Positions 48,622 through 56,949 of a DNA stretch of 64,000 nt are shown piece after piece (position 1 is the first letter of the stretch; each line of letters opens with the position of its first letter). The notes below the pieces were generated by a model. That model was given only the letters and a program-made list of their open reading frames with translations, did no database searches and had not been told where the DNA came from. Made by a program: the position numbers and the translations under genes. Source of the DNA: Saccharibacillus sp. CPCC 101409 (GTDB taxonomy: Bacteria > Bacillota > Bacilli > Paenibacillales > Paenibacillaceae); assembly GCF_030518235.1 (NCBI RefSeq), contig NZ_JAULSA010000011.1, forward strand, positions 1 through 64,000, given 5' to 3'.

Positions 48622-50073
48622 TTAAGAATTCGACGCGGGAGCCAAAGCTTCCTGCTTCAATTCTTTAATCGCTTTGTTCAACTGCGTATCGTTTGCCGGA
48701 TTGGCGATGGCTTTCAGGATCGCCGCTTCCAGCGCCGCCGCGGTCTTCGCGTCGATCATGCCGCTGACGGTCAGCTTGCTTTTCGTCTGGAACGCCTGAA
48801 CCTGCTTTTTGGTGGCGGCGTCGAAGTACCCGTCCTTGCGTCCGGTATCGTAGCCGAGCCCGCTCAGCATGATCTGCGCATTTTTGACGTTGTCGTTGTT
48901 CATGTTGTATTTCAGCGTCTGCTCTTTGTCGATCGGCGCAACCGAGAAGTAATCCGGCTGGCTGACCTTTTCATCCGGCTTGATGCCTTTTTCGTGAATC
49001 CATTCGCCGTCCGGCGTCAGCCATTTGGCGATCGTGAATTTGAGCAGCGTTCCTTTGCCGAGCTTGTCCGGAACGCTGGTTTGCACCGTGCCTTTGCCGA
49101 ACGAATTCTCGCCGAGCAGCTTGGCGTCCGCCGATTCCTTGAGCGCGCCGGCCATAATCTCCGAAGCGCTGGCGCTGCCGCCGTTGATGAGCACCGTCAC
49201 CGGATATTTCTTTTTCGAAGCCGTGCCGTCCGAACGCACCGTCTGGCGCGCCCCGCCGCGCTGCTCTTCCTGCACGATAACGCTGCCTTTCGGCACAAAC
49301 TTCTCGGCCATGTCGACCACGACGTTCAGCAGTCCGCCCGGATTGCTGCGCAGATCGATCACGAGACCTTTCATTCCCTGCTTTTCAAGCTTGGACAATT
49401 CTTCGGCAAAACGCGTGCCCGTATTCGAAGAGAACTGGGTCACTTCGATCACCCCGATCTTGCCGTCTTCCATCTTCGCGTTAACCGTTTCGAGTTCGAC
49501 GTCGTCGCGCGTAATTTCGAATTTGATCGGGTCTTTGGTCCCCGGACGCTGCACCATAATCGTGACTTTGCTGCCCTTGGGCCCGCGAATCTTGGATACG
49601 GCCGTTTGCAGATCCAATCCGGCCAGCGATTCGCCGCCGACCGACAGCAGCACGTCGTTGGCCTGGATGCCCGCTTTCTCCGCCGGCGAGTTCTTGATCG
49701 GCGAAATGACCGTCACCTGCTTGTCCTTCAATTCGACTTCCGCCCCGATGCCGGTAAACGAGCCTTCGATCGATTCGTTGAACTGGCTGGCCTGGTCGAC
49801 CGCCATATAAGCGGAGTACGGATCGTCCAGCGAGCCGACGATGCCGTTGATCGCGCCTTCGACCATCTTGTCGTGATCCACGTCTTTGTAATAGTTGTCT
49901 TCGAGCAGCTTCACCGCCGTGTCGAGCTTGTTCATGTCCTGCTGGCTGAGCCCGGCGCTGGCGCTCGCTCCGCTGCTTGCGAAGATCGGGTAATTCGTCA
50001 AGGCCAGCACCGCTCCCCCTCCGATGATCATCGCCACGATAATCAGCAGAACCGCCGTACGTTTCTTTATCAT
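48622..50073 (-). CDS. ctpB: S41 carboxy-terminal processing protease, CtpB-like
   Basis: A 483-residue protease with one N-terminal membrane or signal segment (about 5-25). Then come a helical region, a PDZ domain (about 95-180: FTGIGAEVELKDKQVTVISPIKNSPAEKAGI), the S41 catalytic core with LVIDLRSNPGGLL, the serine in INGGSASASEIMAGAL and the lysine in GENSFGKGTVQ, and a C-terminal peptidoglycan-binding-like repeat (YDTGRKDGYFDAATKKQVQAFQ). CtpB of Bacillus cleaves SpoIVFA in sporulation signalling; paralogues act in envelope quality control. The start at 50073 has GGGAGG 9 bases upstream. It follows the EnvC-like gene. Confidence 0.92.
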   Translation of the reverse strand: MIKKRTAVLLIIVAMIIGGGAVLALTNYPIFASSGASASAGLSQQDMNKLDTAVKLLEDNYYKDVDHDKMVEGAINGIVGSLDDPYSAYMAVDQASQFNESIEGSFTGIGAEVELKDKQVTVISPIKNSPAEKAGIQANDVLLSVGGESLAGLDLQTAVSKIRGPKGSKVTIMVQRPGTKDPIKFEITRDDVELETVNAKMEDGKIGVIEVTQFSSNTGTRFAEELSKLEKQGMKGLVIDLRSNPGGLLNVVVDMAEKFVPKGSVIVQEEQRGGARQTVRSDGTASKKKYPVTVLINGGSASASEIMAGALKESADAKLLGENSFGKGTVQTSVPDKLGKGTLLKFTIAKWLTPDGEWIHEKGIKPDEKVSQPDYFSVAPIDKEQTLKYNMNNDNVKNAQIMLSGLGYDTGRKDGYFDAATKKQVQAFQTKSKLTVSGMIDAKTAAALEAAILKAIANPANDTQLNKAIKELKQEALAPASNS

Positions 50074-50174
50074 AGGTGCAAGCCTCCCAGAGTCCTTAAC
50101 TGATAGATCGTCGTGTTTCCCGATTGCATGCAATCTTGTCTTCTATTTTGCCCAAATTCCGCTAAAGCCGCAAG

Positions 50175-50200
50175 TCCCGCCCGGCAGCAACCGGACGGGA
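50175..50200 (-). terminator. Hairpin after the M23 gene
   Basis: On the minus strand TCCCGTCCGG pairs with CCGGGCGGGA (one G-T pair) across a short loop. It is about 50 bases past the stop of the M23 gene. No long T run follows, so it may be an attenuator or processing hairpin before the ctpB-like gene. Confidence 0.5.
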
Positions 50201-50251
50201 ACTCGTACGTTGTTTTCGGTTCGTCCAACTTGTGTTGTACAGCCGCTTTTT

Positions 50252-51643
50252 TTACCAGCCCAGGTAAGGAACCGGATCGACCGGCGATCCGTTGACGCGG
50301 ACTTCGAAATGGCAGTGCGGCCCGGTCGAGTTGCCGGTCGAGCCGACTTCGGCGATCTTCTCGCCGCGCTTGACGGTTTGGCCCGGCGTCACCATCAGGC
50401 CGCCGTCGCGGATGTGGCCGTACAGCGACCAGACGCCGTTGCCGTGGTCGATAACGACGGTGTTGCCGTATCCGTTCCACCACTGCGCCACCGTCACGAC
50501 GCCGTCGGCCGCCGCGTGAATATCGGTGCCCTGCGGAGCGGCCAGATCGACCCCGGTGTGCTTTTTGACTTTACCCGTGATCGGATGGACCCGAGTTCCG
50601 TAACCCGACGACATGCGGTAGTTGTCCACCGGCGTCAGCATGGCTGCGCTGCTTGTATTGTTCGAGTACGAGCTGTCGCCCGAACCCGAATCGGCAGGAG
50701 CGGAATCGCCGCTGCTGTACGAGTAGTCGCTGACGCTGGCCGCTTGAGCCGCCGCAGCCGCTTTGGCCGCTTCGGCGTCCGCCAGACGCTTCGCTTCCGC
50801 CTGCTTCGCCGCTTCGGCCTGACGCGCTTTCTCCTGCGCGGCTTTCAGCGCGGCTTCGGCCGCCGCTTTGCGCTGCGCCAGTTCGATCTCGCGTTTCTCG
50901 CGCTCCAGATCGGCGCGCTTGGTCGCGAAATCGACCAGCATCGCATCCTGCTCGACGCTGACTTCATCCGCGTCTTCGATATCCGAATCGTACTGCGCGA
51001 TCAGCTCGCGTTTTTCTTTTTCTTTGGCGTCGAGGTCTTTCTTGTGACTTTCGACTTCCGCCAGCAGCGTCTGCTGCTTGGCCTGCTGCGCTTCCAGATC
51101 CGCCTGCTTCTCGATGACGATCTGTTCGTCGCGCTTGTGTTCTTCCAGAATATTGTGGTCCTGGCCGACAAGCAGCTTGATCGATTCGGCGCGGTTCAGG
51201 AAATCGCTGAAGTTGGCCGAAGCCATCAGCACGTCCAGATAAGAAACGTAACCGTCCGTATACATCATGCGAACGCGCGTATCGAGCAGCCCTTTGCGCT
51301 CTTCGATCCGCTGCTTGGCCGCTTCCAGATCCTGCTTGGTCTGCGTCAGCTGCGCGTCGGTCTCCGCCAGTTCCATCGATACCTGGGTCAGCTTGCCGCC
51401 GACCACTTCGATATTCGCCAGTACCTGCTTCAGGTACTCGGACGTTTTGTTTTTATTGTGCTGCGCCTCATGCTTGTCCGCCTCGGCCGCTTTTTTCTGC
51501 GCCTGCGCATCGTCCTGCTTTTTCTGCAAATCTTCGAGCTGACGGTCGATCTTGTCGGTCGAACCCGAAGCGTAAGTGCTGGCGGGCTGGACGATTGCTG
51601 CGGCCAATGTAAGGGCAGCCAGTATCGAGACTGTTTTTTTCAA
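50252..51643 (-). CDS. M23 peptidase with coiled coil, EnvC-like (FtsEX partner candidate)
   Basis: A 463-residue exported protein: a signal peptide (KKTVSILAALTLAAAIVQPASTYAS), a long coiled coil (about 30-300, heptads such as LEDLQKKQDDAQAQKKAAEADK and the Ala/Glu-rich QAEAAKQAEAKRLADAEAAKAA), a Ser/Gly linker, and a C-terminal LytM/M23 domain. The zinc ligands are present: HTGVDLAA (His/Asp) and HCHFEV (HxH). The layout is that of EnvC/PcsB-type partners that FtsEX activates for septal wall cleavage, and it directly follows ftsX. Unlike EnvC the zinc site is intact, so it could be an active hydrolase. The start is TTG (51641-51643) with GGGGA 7 bases upstream. Confidence 0.88.
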   Translation of the reverse strand: MKKTVSILAALTLAAAIVQPASTYASGSTDKIDRQLEDLQKKQDDAQAQKKAAEADKHEAQHNKNKTSEYLKQVLANIEVVGGKLTQVSMELAETDAQLTQTKQDLEAAKQRIEERKGLLDTRVRMMYTDGYVSYLDVLMASANFSDFLNRAESIKLLVGQDHNILEEHKRDEQIVIEKQADLEAQQAKQQTLLAEVESHKKDLDAKEKEKRELIAQYDSDIEDADEVSVEQDAMLVDFATKRADLEREKREIELAQRKAAAEAALKAAQEKARQAEAAKQAEAKRLADAEAAKAAAAAQAASVSDYSYSSGDSAPADSGSGDSSYSNNTSSAAMLTPVDNYRMSSGYGTRVHPITGKVKKHTGVDLAAPQGTDIHAAADGVVTVAQWWNGYGNTVVIDHGNGVWSLYGHIRDGGLMVTPGQTVKRGEKIAEVGSTGNSTGPHCHFEVRVNGSPVDPVPYLGW

Positions 51644-51702
51644 AGCGCGTTCCCCATCCTTTATTTCGAAGTAGAGTGCAGACTTTTGTAAAGGCTCTTC
51701 CG

Positions 51703-52611
51703 TCAGACCTTCAAAAATTTCCGGATCGAAATCGTACTGCCCCAGGCCCCGATCAGGAAGCCCAGACCCAGAATCAACACGCTGAACCATATCCATAAAT
51801 CGCCCAGCGGCAGCGGCGTGAACTGCGTGGTGTCCCACCCGCTGTAAGCCAGCTCGACGCGATAGTATCCGTACAGCAGAATGGCCAGCGTAATCGCGGC
51901 CCCCGTCATCCCGACCAGCACGCCTTCAATCAAGAACGGCCAGCGGATAAAACGGTTGGTCGCGCCGACCAGCTTCATGATCGCGATCTCGCGCCGGCGC
52001 GCAATAATGGTCACTTTGATCGTGTTGGCAATCAGGAACATCGCCATCAATCCGAGCGCCAGCACAATCACCACGCCGACCGTCCGGATCGCCTGCGTCC
52101 ATTTGAACAGCTTCTCCGCCGTTCCTTTGCCGTAATCCACGTCGTAGACCGGCTTGTCCGGGTTGGAATCGTTCAGCGCCGAAATCTTCTCCGCCACAAA
52201 AGGCACGGTCGTCGCTTCGATCACCTGGACTTTGAACATATCGGGCAGCGGGTTGGTGCCGTTCTCTTCGTAGCCTTTGACCATCGCGTCCCCCAGGGAC
52301 TGGCGCATCGTTTCCAGCCCTTCTTCCTTGGAGACGAACGTCATATCCTGCACTTCCGGCATCTCGCGGATCTGCTGCTCGATGATATCCGTTTCCGCCT
52401 TCGTAATCTCGAGATTCAGGTAAACGCTGATTTCCACCTGCTTGTCGATCCGGTCGGCCGCGCGGTCCAGGTTCAGCACCAGCAGCAGCGCGACCCCGAG
52501 CAGCATAAGCGAAACGACGATGGACAGCATTGAAGCCACCGACATCCAGCCGTTGCGGAATACGTTTTTGGTGCCCTCGCGAAAGTGCCGCAAAAGGGTA
52601 TTAAAATTCAT
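51703..52611 (-). CDS. ftsX: Cell-division ABC transporter permease FtsX
   Basis: A 302-residue membrane protein: one N-terminal helix (about 22-45), an extracellular domain (KQVEISVYLNLEITKAETDI to YDVDYGKGTAEKLFKW), and three C-terminal helices with ARRREIAIMKLVGATNRFIRWPFLIEG in between. It is the usual FtsX. With FtsE it transmits ATP hydrolysis to a wall hydrolase outside the membrane; the adjacent M23 protein is the obvious candidate. The start overlaps the ftsE stop by about 11 bases, and GGGGAG lies upstream. Confidence 0.95.
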   Translation of the reverse strand: MNFNTLLRHFREGTKNVFRNGWMSVASMLSIVVSLMLLGVALLLVLNLDRAADRIDKQVEISVYLNLEITKAETDIIEQQIREMPEVQDMTFVSKEEGLETMRQSLGDAMVKGYEENGTNPLPDMFKVQVIEATTVPFVAEKISALNDSNPDKPVYDVDYGKGTAEKLFKWTQAIRTVGVVIVLALGLMAMFLIANTIKVTIIARRREIAIMKLVGATNRFIRWPFLIEGVLVGMTGAAITLAILLYGYYRVELAYSGWDTTQFTPLPLGDLWIWFSVLILGLGFLIGAWGSTISIRKFLKV

Positions 52612-53287
52612 AACCGTATTCTCCCCTCAGCTGGTCGCGCACGACCTGTCCGTCTTCGATCGCCAGCACGCGCTTGCGCATGGTGTTGACGATCTCTCTA
52701 TTATGGGTCGCCATCACGACCGTCGTTCCCCGGAAGTTGATCTCGTCCAGCAGCTGCATAATGCCCCAGGACGTCTCCGGGTCGAGGTTGCCGGTCGGCT
52801 CGTCCGCGACGATGACCGAAGGATTGTTGACGATCGCTCGCGCGATCGCCACTCTCTGCTGCTCGCCGCCCGACAGCTGCGACGGCTCGCGTCCCGCTTT
52901 GCTTTTCAGCCCGACGAGATCCAGCACTTCCATCACGCGCTTCTTCATGATCCGCCTCGGCGTCTCGATGACCTCCATCGCGAACGCCACGTTCTCGTAA
53001 GCGGTCAGCTTGGGCAGCAGGCGGTAGTCCTGGAAAATGACCCCGATATTGCGGCGCAGTAGCGGAATGTTTCTCTGCTTGAGCTTGCTCAGATTGAATC
53101 CGTTGACGGAAATCTGTCCTTTGCTCGGCGTTTCTTCTCTATAAATCAACTTCATAAACGTCGATTTGCCGGCGCCCGAAGGTCCGACGACGTATACGAA
53201 TTCGCTGCGGTCGATCTGGACCGAAACCCCTTTGAGCGCATGGGTTCCGTTCGGATATGTCTTCCACACATCCTGCATGTCGATCAC
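52601..53287 (-). CDS. ftsE: Cell-division ATP-binding protein FtsE
   Basis: A 228-residue ABC ATPase. Walker A is GPSGAGKST, the Q loop is VIFQDYRLLPKLTAYENVAF, the signature is QLSGGEQQRVAIARA and Walker B is VIVADEPTGNLD. The early segment WKTYPNGTHALKGVSVQI is typical of FtsE. It acts in the cytoplasm with FtsX to drive wall remodelling in division or elongation. The start is GTG (53285-53287) with GGAAG 7 bases upstream. It is the first gene of the ftsE-ftsX-M23-ctpB series, preceded by the hairpin-containing gap 53288-53453. Confidence 0.95.
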   Translation of the reverse strand: MIDMQDVWKTYPNGTHALKGVSVQIDRSEFVYVVGPSGAGKSTFMKLIYREETPSKGQISVNGFNLSKLKQRNIPLLRRNIGVIFQDYRLLPKLTAYENVAFAMEVIETPRRIMKKRVMEVLDLVGLKSKAGREPSQLSGGEQQRVAIARAIVNNPSVIVADEPTGNLDPETSWGIMQLLDEINFRGTTVVMATHNREIVNTMRKRVLAIEDGQVVRDQLRGEYGYEF

Positions 53288-53398
53288 GGTATCACTTCCC
53301 GATCTTTGGATTCGAAGTTCCGGGCTTCTCTCTATGTACTCATTGTAACAAATTTGTTATCCCGTGAGTAGAGACCCGGATTTCCCATCTCTGCACGA

Positions 53399-53440
53399 AA
53401 TCGCGAAAAAACAGGGGGAGGTTTTTCTTATTCGCGATTT
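53399..53440 (-). promoter_or_regulatory. Inverted repeat upstream of ftsE
   Basis: AAATCGCGAA (53399-53408) pairs perfectly with TTCGCGATTT (53431-53440). The loop contains a G-rich run and is followed by a C-rich run that could pair with it. It lies about 110 bases 5' of ftsE and just past the pil terminator. It could be an operator or leader hairpin; the role is unknown. A TACAAT sequence at about 53343-53348 on the minus strand might be a -10 box, but no good -35 goes with it. Confidence 0.35.
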
Positions 53441-53453
53441 TCTCCCCTCTTGC

Positions 53454-53492
53454 AAAAAAGCTCCGGGCACGCCAAGAAGCGGCTCCGAAGCT
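53454..53492 (-). terminator. Intrinsic terminator of the pilD-pilO genes
   Basis: On the minus strand AGCTTCGG pairs with CCGGAGCT (one T-G pair) with an inner GCC/GGC stem, followed by TTTTTTGC. It lies about 95 bases beyond the pilO stop and ends the type IV pilus locus. Confidence 0.8.
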
Positions 53493-53585
53493 TACGGGGT
53501 GCTCCCCCGGCATCATTCTTATAGAACTACTCAAAACCCACTTCCCAAAGTATAACCGATGCGAACTCTCCGCGTCTACCGGCGT

Positions 53586-54257
53586 TTACTGCGCGGGATC
53601 GGCGGTTGCGTCGGTTGCGTCGGTTGTGCCGGCGGCGTCGGCTGCATCGCTCGTACCGTCCGCATCGGCTGCCGTTCCCGCCGCCGTCGGGTAGTAGCTG
53701 GCGGTGAAGGTGACGGTCGCGGCGAGGAGGGTATTCGGCACGGCGGGCTGTTGAAAACCGACCGAATCGACCGTGGTCAGCCGCTCCGTTTGCTGGAGCT
53801 GGTCGAGCCACATGCGCAGGTGCGCGTAGTCGCCTTCCACATTCACCGTGACGTAAACGGTACGCAGTCCTTCTGCGGTCAGCGCTTTGGAAATCGGCGT
53901 CGACGCGGACGCATCCTGTCCTTCTCCTTCATACGCAAAAGTGGCATCCGACAATCTGACGCTGGCCTGCTGGCCGATGCGCTGAATATCCAGGATGATC
54001 TGCTGCGAATCCGCATCGGGCGGAAGCTTGGCGGTCATTTCTTCGTCCGTCATGCTGCCGCTTTCTTCCTTGCTCAGTTCGTCGATCTTGCTCTGCATCA
54101 GCGTATTCTGCTGCTGCAAGCCGACAATCTCGTTATCCTGGTTTTCCCACAGCTCGACTTTCGGTTTGACGGCCAGCATATAGAACACCAGGATAAGCAG
54201 GAACAGCCCGGTAATGCCCAGGATCACGCCCTGGCGGTTATTAAGGATTCGCTGCAT
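53586..54257 (-). CDS. pilO: PilO-like type IV pilus assembly protein
   Basis: A 223-residue bitopic protein: an N-terminal membrane helix (about 12-30, VILGITGLFLLILVFYMLAV), a short coiled coil (VGLQQQNTLMQSKIDELS), then a PilO-like alpha/beta domain (ILDIQRIGQQASVRLSDATF, VYVTVNVEGDYAHLRMWLDQLQQTERL). The C-terminal tail is Ala/Asp/Thr-rich and nearly repetitive (GTSDAADAAGTTDATDATAD). PilO with PilM and PilN forms the inner-membrane alignment complex. It starts 17 bases inside the pilM-pilN gene, with GGAGGT upstream. There is no PilP, as expected without an outer membrane. Confidence 0.82.
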   Translation of the reverse strand: MQRILNNRQGVILGITGLFLLILVFYMLAVKPKVELWENQDNEIVGLQQQNTLMQSKIDELSKEESGSMTDEEMTAKLPPDADSQQIILDIQRIGQQASVRLSDATFAYEGEGQDASASTPISKALTAEGLRTVYVTVNVEGDYAHLRMWLDQLQQTERLTTVDSVGFQQPAVPNTLLAATVTFTASYYPTAAGTAADADGTSDAADAAGTTDATDATADPAQ

Positions 54258-55899
54258 CGTCGGTGTCCACCTCCAGTCCTCGTGTATCCGCCGCGGAACC
54301 CGCTTCCGGAACGAGCGCGTCCGCCGCGCTGCCGGTTAAAGCCGCTTCGCTGCTCGCCGCCATATCGATCCGATAAACGGCTCCGTACAGACGCGACGCG
54401 GTAGCAATGCCCGTTCCGGCATCCGTTTCCTGATACAGTCTCGATATCGATGCGTCTGTCGTAAAGTCCGCTTCTTTCAAACGGGTCAGGTAAGCCGCGG
54501 CCTGGTCCATCTGCGTAAAGTCGACCGTAAGATCGATCGACGTTCCTTGCTTGTACGCGATATTGCGAATGATGCCTCCCTTTGGCATCGCCGCGTTCAA
54601 GCCTTTCAGCACGGCGACCGCATCGGTCCGGGCTTTCAGAATTTCCTGGATGAGCGTTTCCGGCGAAGCGGTGCTTCCGTTCAATTCCTGGAGCTTGAGC
54701 TGTTTGACCTGGGATTCGGTATTCAACTGCTCGATCTGCGTTTGCTGCGCTTCCGTTTCTTTTTGGACCGAGAGATAGTAGAAAACGGTACCTCCCAGCG
54801 CCAGCACCCAGATAATCAGCAGAGCGCCCAGCGCGTACGGGAAGATCTTGGTTTCCCTGTCTTCGCGCGGCAGCAGGTCGATCAGGCTGTTCTTCTCGTC
54901 CCGCAGCGCAGCGCCTACCGACACTCGATACAAGTTAAGGGCAGCATTCTCTTCGCGTCCGCCGGGCGGCTGTTCCAGTTTCAGTTCATGGATATCGATC
55001 TCCGCCAGCGCCAAACGCAGTTCATTCACTAACTGCTCGCGGCTGGCTGCCGGTCCGGTTACAACGAGCTCGGTGATTCTTGCGGTTCCGTCGTGCAGAC
55101 TGTACTGGTAGAAGTTGAGCATCCGGGAAATTTCGGCCGTAATCTCGACGATTTGTTCGGGAGCCAATCGGTCCGTACCGAGCGCCGACTTTTGCGCCAG
55201 ATACGATTCCGACTCGAACAGCGGCGCTTCCGGCTGCAGATCGAGCAGGTTGAGCGTGCGCATGAACACCGGATGGCCTTCGCGGAACATGTAGACGTCG
55301 AGCTGCGCGTGTTCCAGGTGCACCAGCATCGTATCGCCAAAAGGCTGCCCCTGCGCAATCTCCGCCATGCGCGCAAGCGCCGTCGCCGACACTTCCACGC
55401 TGTCCGTTTTGATGCCGGCTTCGTCCAGGATTTCGACGTATTGGGCGATCAGCGGACGCGGCGCGGCGAAGACGAGCACACGGGTTACTTCTTCTTCGCG
55501 GCCGTCGTCTTGAAGCTGCGTTTCCCGGCCGATCGGAATATAGTCGTATACCGGCTCTTCAAAAGGCAGATGCAGCCCCGTCTCCACTTCGAGCGCGACG
55601 AGCTGCTGCACCTGCTTCGGCTGAACGGCCGGGATGCTCATTTTGCGGATGATGACCTGCGAAGGCGGCACCGAAAGCGCGACGCGGCTGCCTTTGAGCC
55701 CTTCTTTCTCCGCCCATTGGCGAATCTGCGAGCGCAGTCCGTCTTCGTCGGAAATCTGGTTTTCGATAATCGTCCCGGATTCGAGCGGCAGATAGCTCTG
55801 TTTGTCGATCTCCCAGGTTTTATTGTTTTTTAAACGGACAAAGCGGACACCGGTCTGTTCGATCGTCAGTCCCGCTTTTTTGCTTCCGATTCCCAGCAT
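54241..55899 (-). CDS. pilM: PilM-PilN fusion protein
   Basis: A 552-residue protein that joins two normally separate pilus proteins. Residues 1 to about 330 are PilM, an actin-like ATPase (GSKKAGLTIEQTGVRFVRL at the start, SVPPSQVIIRKMSIP, DSVEVSATALARMAEI, and a later VVTGPAASREQLVNELRLAL). After a linker, NSLIDLLPRED matches the PilN N-terminal motif that binds PilM in other bacteria. A membrane helix (about 363-385) and a PilN periplasm-type domain follow (TEAQQTQIEQLNTESQVKQLKLQEL coiled coil, then FTQMDQAAAYLTRLKEADF). The fusion would fix 1:1 stoichiometry. AGGAGG lies 11 bases upstream of the ATG. Confidence 0.85.
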   Translation of the reverse strand: MLGIGSKKAGLTIEQTGVRFVRLKNNKTWEIDKQSYLPLESGTIIENQISDEDGLRSQIRQWAEKEGLKGSRVALSVPPSQVIIRKMSIPAVQPKQVQQLVALEVETGLHLPFEEPVYDYIPIGRETQLQDDGREEEVTRVLVFAAPRPLIAQYVEILDEAGIKTDSVEVSATALARMAEIAQGQPFGDTMLVHLEHAQLDVYMFREGHPVFMRTLNLLDLQPEAPLFESESYLAQKSALGTDRLAPEQIVEITAEISRMLNFYQYSLHDGTARITELVVTGPAASREQLVNELRLALAEIDIHELKLEQPPGGREENAALNLYRVSVGAALRDEKNSLIDLLPREDRETKIFPYALGALLIIWVLALGGTVFYYLSVQKETEAQQTQIEQLNTESQVKQLKLQELNGSTASPETLIQEILKARTDAVAVLKGLNAAMPKGGIIRNIAYKQGTSIDLTVDFTQMDQAAAYLTRLKEADFTTDASISRLYQETDAGTGIATASRLYGAVYRIDMAASSEAALTGSAADALVPEAGSAADTRGLEVDTDDAANP

Positions 55900-55914
55900 G
55901 CTCGATGCTTCCTC

Positions 55915-56667
55915 CTAACCGATCAGCGAGAGATATCCGCCGATAATCTGCGTTCCGTAACCGTAAGCGATCAGCGTGGCGAGCGCGAGCCAGGGCCCGA
56001 ACGGGACCGGCTGGCGGCGCTGCACGATTTTCAAAAGAATAAGCAGCCCGCCGACGATGCTGCCGAGCGCGCAGGCCAGCATGAAGGCAAGCAGCGTCGG
56101 CCCGATTCCGAGCACGATGCCGCATAAAGCAAACAGCTTAACGTCGCCCATTCCCATACCTTTCGTCAGCAGCGCGATCAGCAGAATGATTCCGCCGCCC
56201 AGCGCGCCTCCGAGCACATAATGCCACCACGGCGCCTCCATAAATACGAATCGGAGCACGATCAGGATCGGCGCGAAGAACAGCAGCACTTTATTCGGGA
56301 TGAGCATATATTTCAAATCCGCGACCGTCACGATGACGCACAAGCTGACGAGCATAAGCCCGATCACCGCCGCCCCCGACAGCCCGAAGCGGAGAAATGT
56401 CCATAAGAAGAGAAGCCCGGTCGCCGCCTCGAACAGCGGATAGATCGGCGAGACTTTGACTCCGCAGTGCCGGCATTTGCCTTTTGAGAACAAGTAACTG
56501 AATACCGGAACCATGTCTTTGGCGCCCAGCCTCGTGTTGCAGTTGGAGCAGCGCGAAGGCGGGTGTACGATCGATTCGCCGACGGGAACGCGCAGGCCGA
56601 CGACGTTGAAAAACGAGCCGAATAATAACCCGACGATGGTGATGTAGATGGCGATGAAGATTGTCAT
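55915..56667 (-). CDS. pilD: Prepilin peptidase (A24), PilD-like
   Basis: A 250-residue polytopic enzyme that cleaves and N-methylates prepilins. GSFFNVVGLRVPVGESIV follows the first helix, CSNCNTRLG and CRHCGVKVS form the tetracysteine zinc motif, and the catalytic aspartates are in TVADLKYMLIPN and KGMGMGDVKLF. Start choice is unsure. The ATG at 56667 gives a normal N-terminus (MTIFIAIYITIVGLLFGS) but no ribosome site is visible. A TTG at 56727 has GAGG 10 bases upstream, but that site lies inside the arm of structured element copy 3. It precedes pilM-pilN by 15 bases. Confidence 0.92.
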   Translation of the reverse strand: MTIFIAIYITIVGLLFGSFFNVVGLRVPVGESIVHPPSRCSNCNTRLGAKDMVPVFSYLFSKGKCRHCGVKVSPIYPLFEAATGLLFLWTFLRFGLSGAAVIGLMLVSLCVIVTVADLKYMLIPNKVLLFFAPILIVLRFVFMEAPWWHYVLGGALGGGIILLIALLTKGMGMGDVKLFALCGIVLGIGPTLLAFMLACALGSIVGGLLILLKIVQRRQPVPFGPWLALATLIAYGYGTQIIGGYLSLIG

Positions 56668-56689
56668 AAAGTGTAGTAAGGGATTGTTG

Positions 56690-56841
56690 ATTCGGAATGG
56701 GCGCTGCGGTCTAAAGGGTTGTTCCAATCGCTGTTAACCTCTTATTTCCCGATTATACTTTTTATAAGGAGGAAATAAGAGGTTAAAGGCGACCGCTTCG
56801 CTTTTCCACAATCCCTTTAGTCCTCCGCTTAGATTCCGAAT
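56690..56841 (-). repeat. Interspersed structured element, copy 3
   Basis: Nested stems: 56690-56698 with 56833-56841 (ATTCGGAAT, 9 bp perfect), 56711-56722 with 56808-56820 (CTAAAGGG-TTGT, one bulge) and 56734-56749 with 56771-56786 (16 bp perfect). Conserved blocks on the minus strand: AGCGGAGG (56822-56829), GAAGCGGTCGCCTT (56785-56798), ACAGCGATTG (56724-56733) and CCGCAGCG (56702-56709). It lies 22 bases before the pilD ATG, after the pilin terminator. Confidence 0.82.
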
Positions 56842-56876
56842 TGGTGGGTGAAGAGATAAAGAAAATGTAAGTAACA

Positions 56877-56914
56877 AAGTGAGTCGGAAAAACAAGGTTT
56901 TCCGACTCACTTTG
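56877..56914 (-). terminator. Terminator after the pilin gene
   Basis: A stem of about 16 bp (AAAGTGAGTCGGAAAA with its complement) and a 5-base loop lies about 35 bases past the pilin stop. The T-rich part is within the 3' arm on the minus strand. It probably makes pilin mRNA end here and limits expression of pilD and pilM-pilN. Confidence 0.8.
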
Positions 56915-56949
56915 CTTAAAAATATGAGAATTATTGATTTTAAAGTCGG

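Noticed and set aside
56667-56727. Extended N-terminus of PilD from TTG 56727
   Set aside because: It would add 20 polar residues before the first helix, unlike the family, and its ribosome site is inside a repeat arm; kept only as an alternative.
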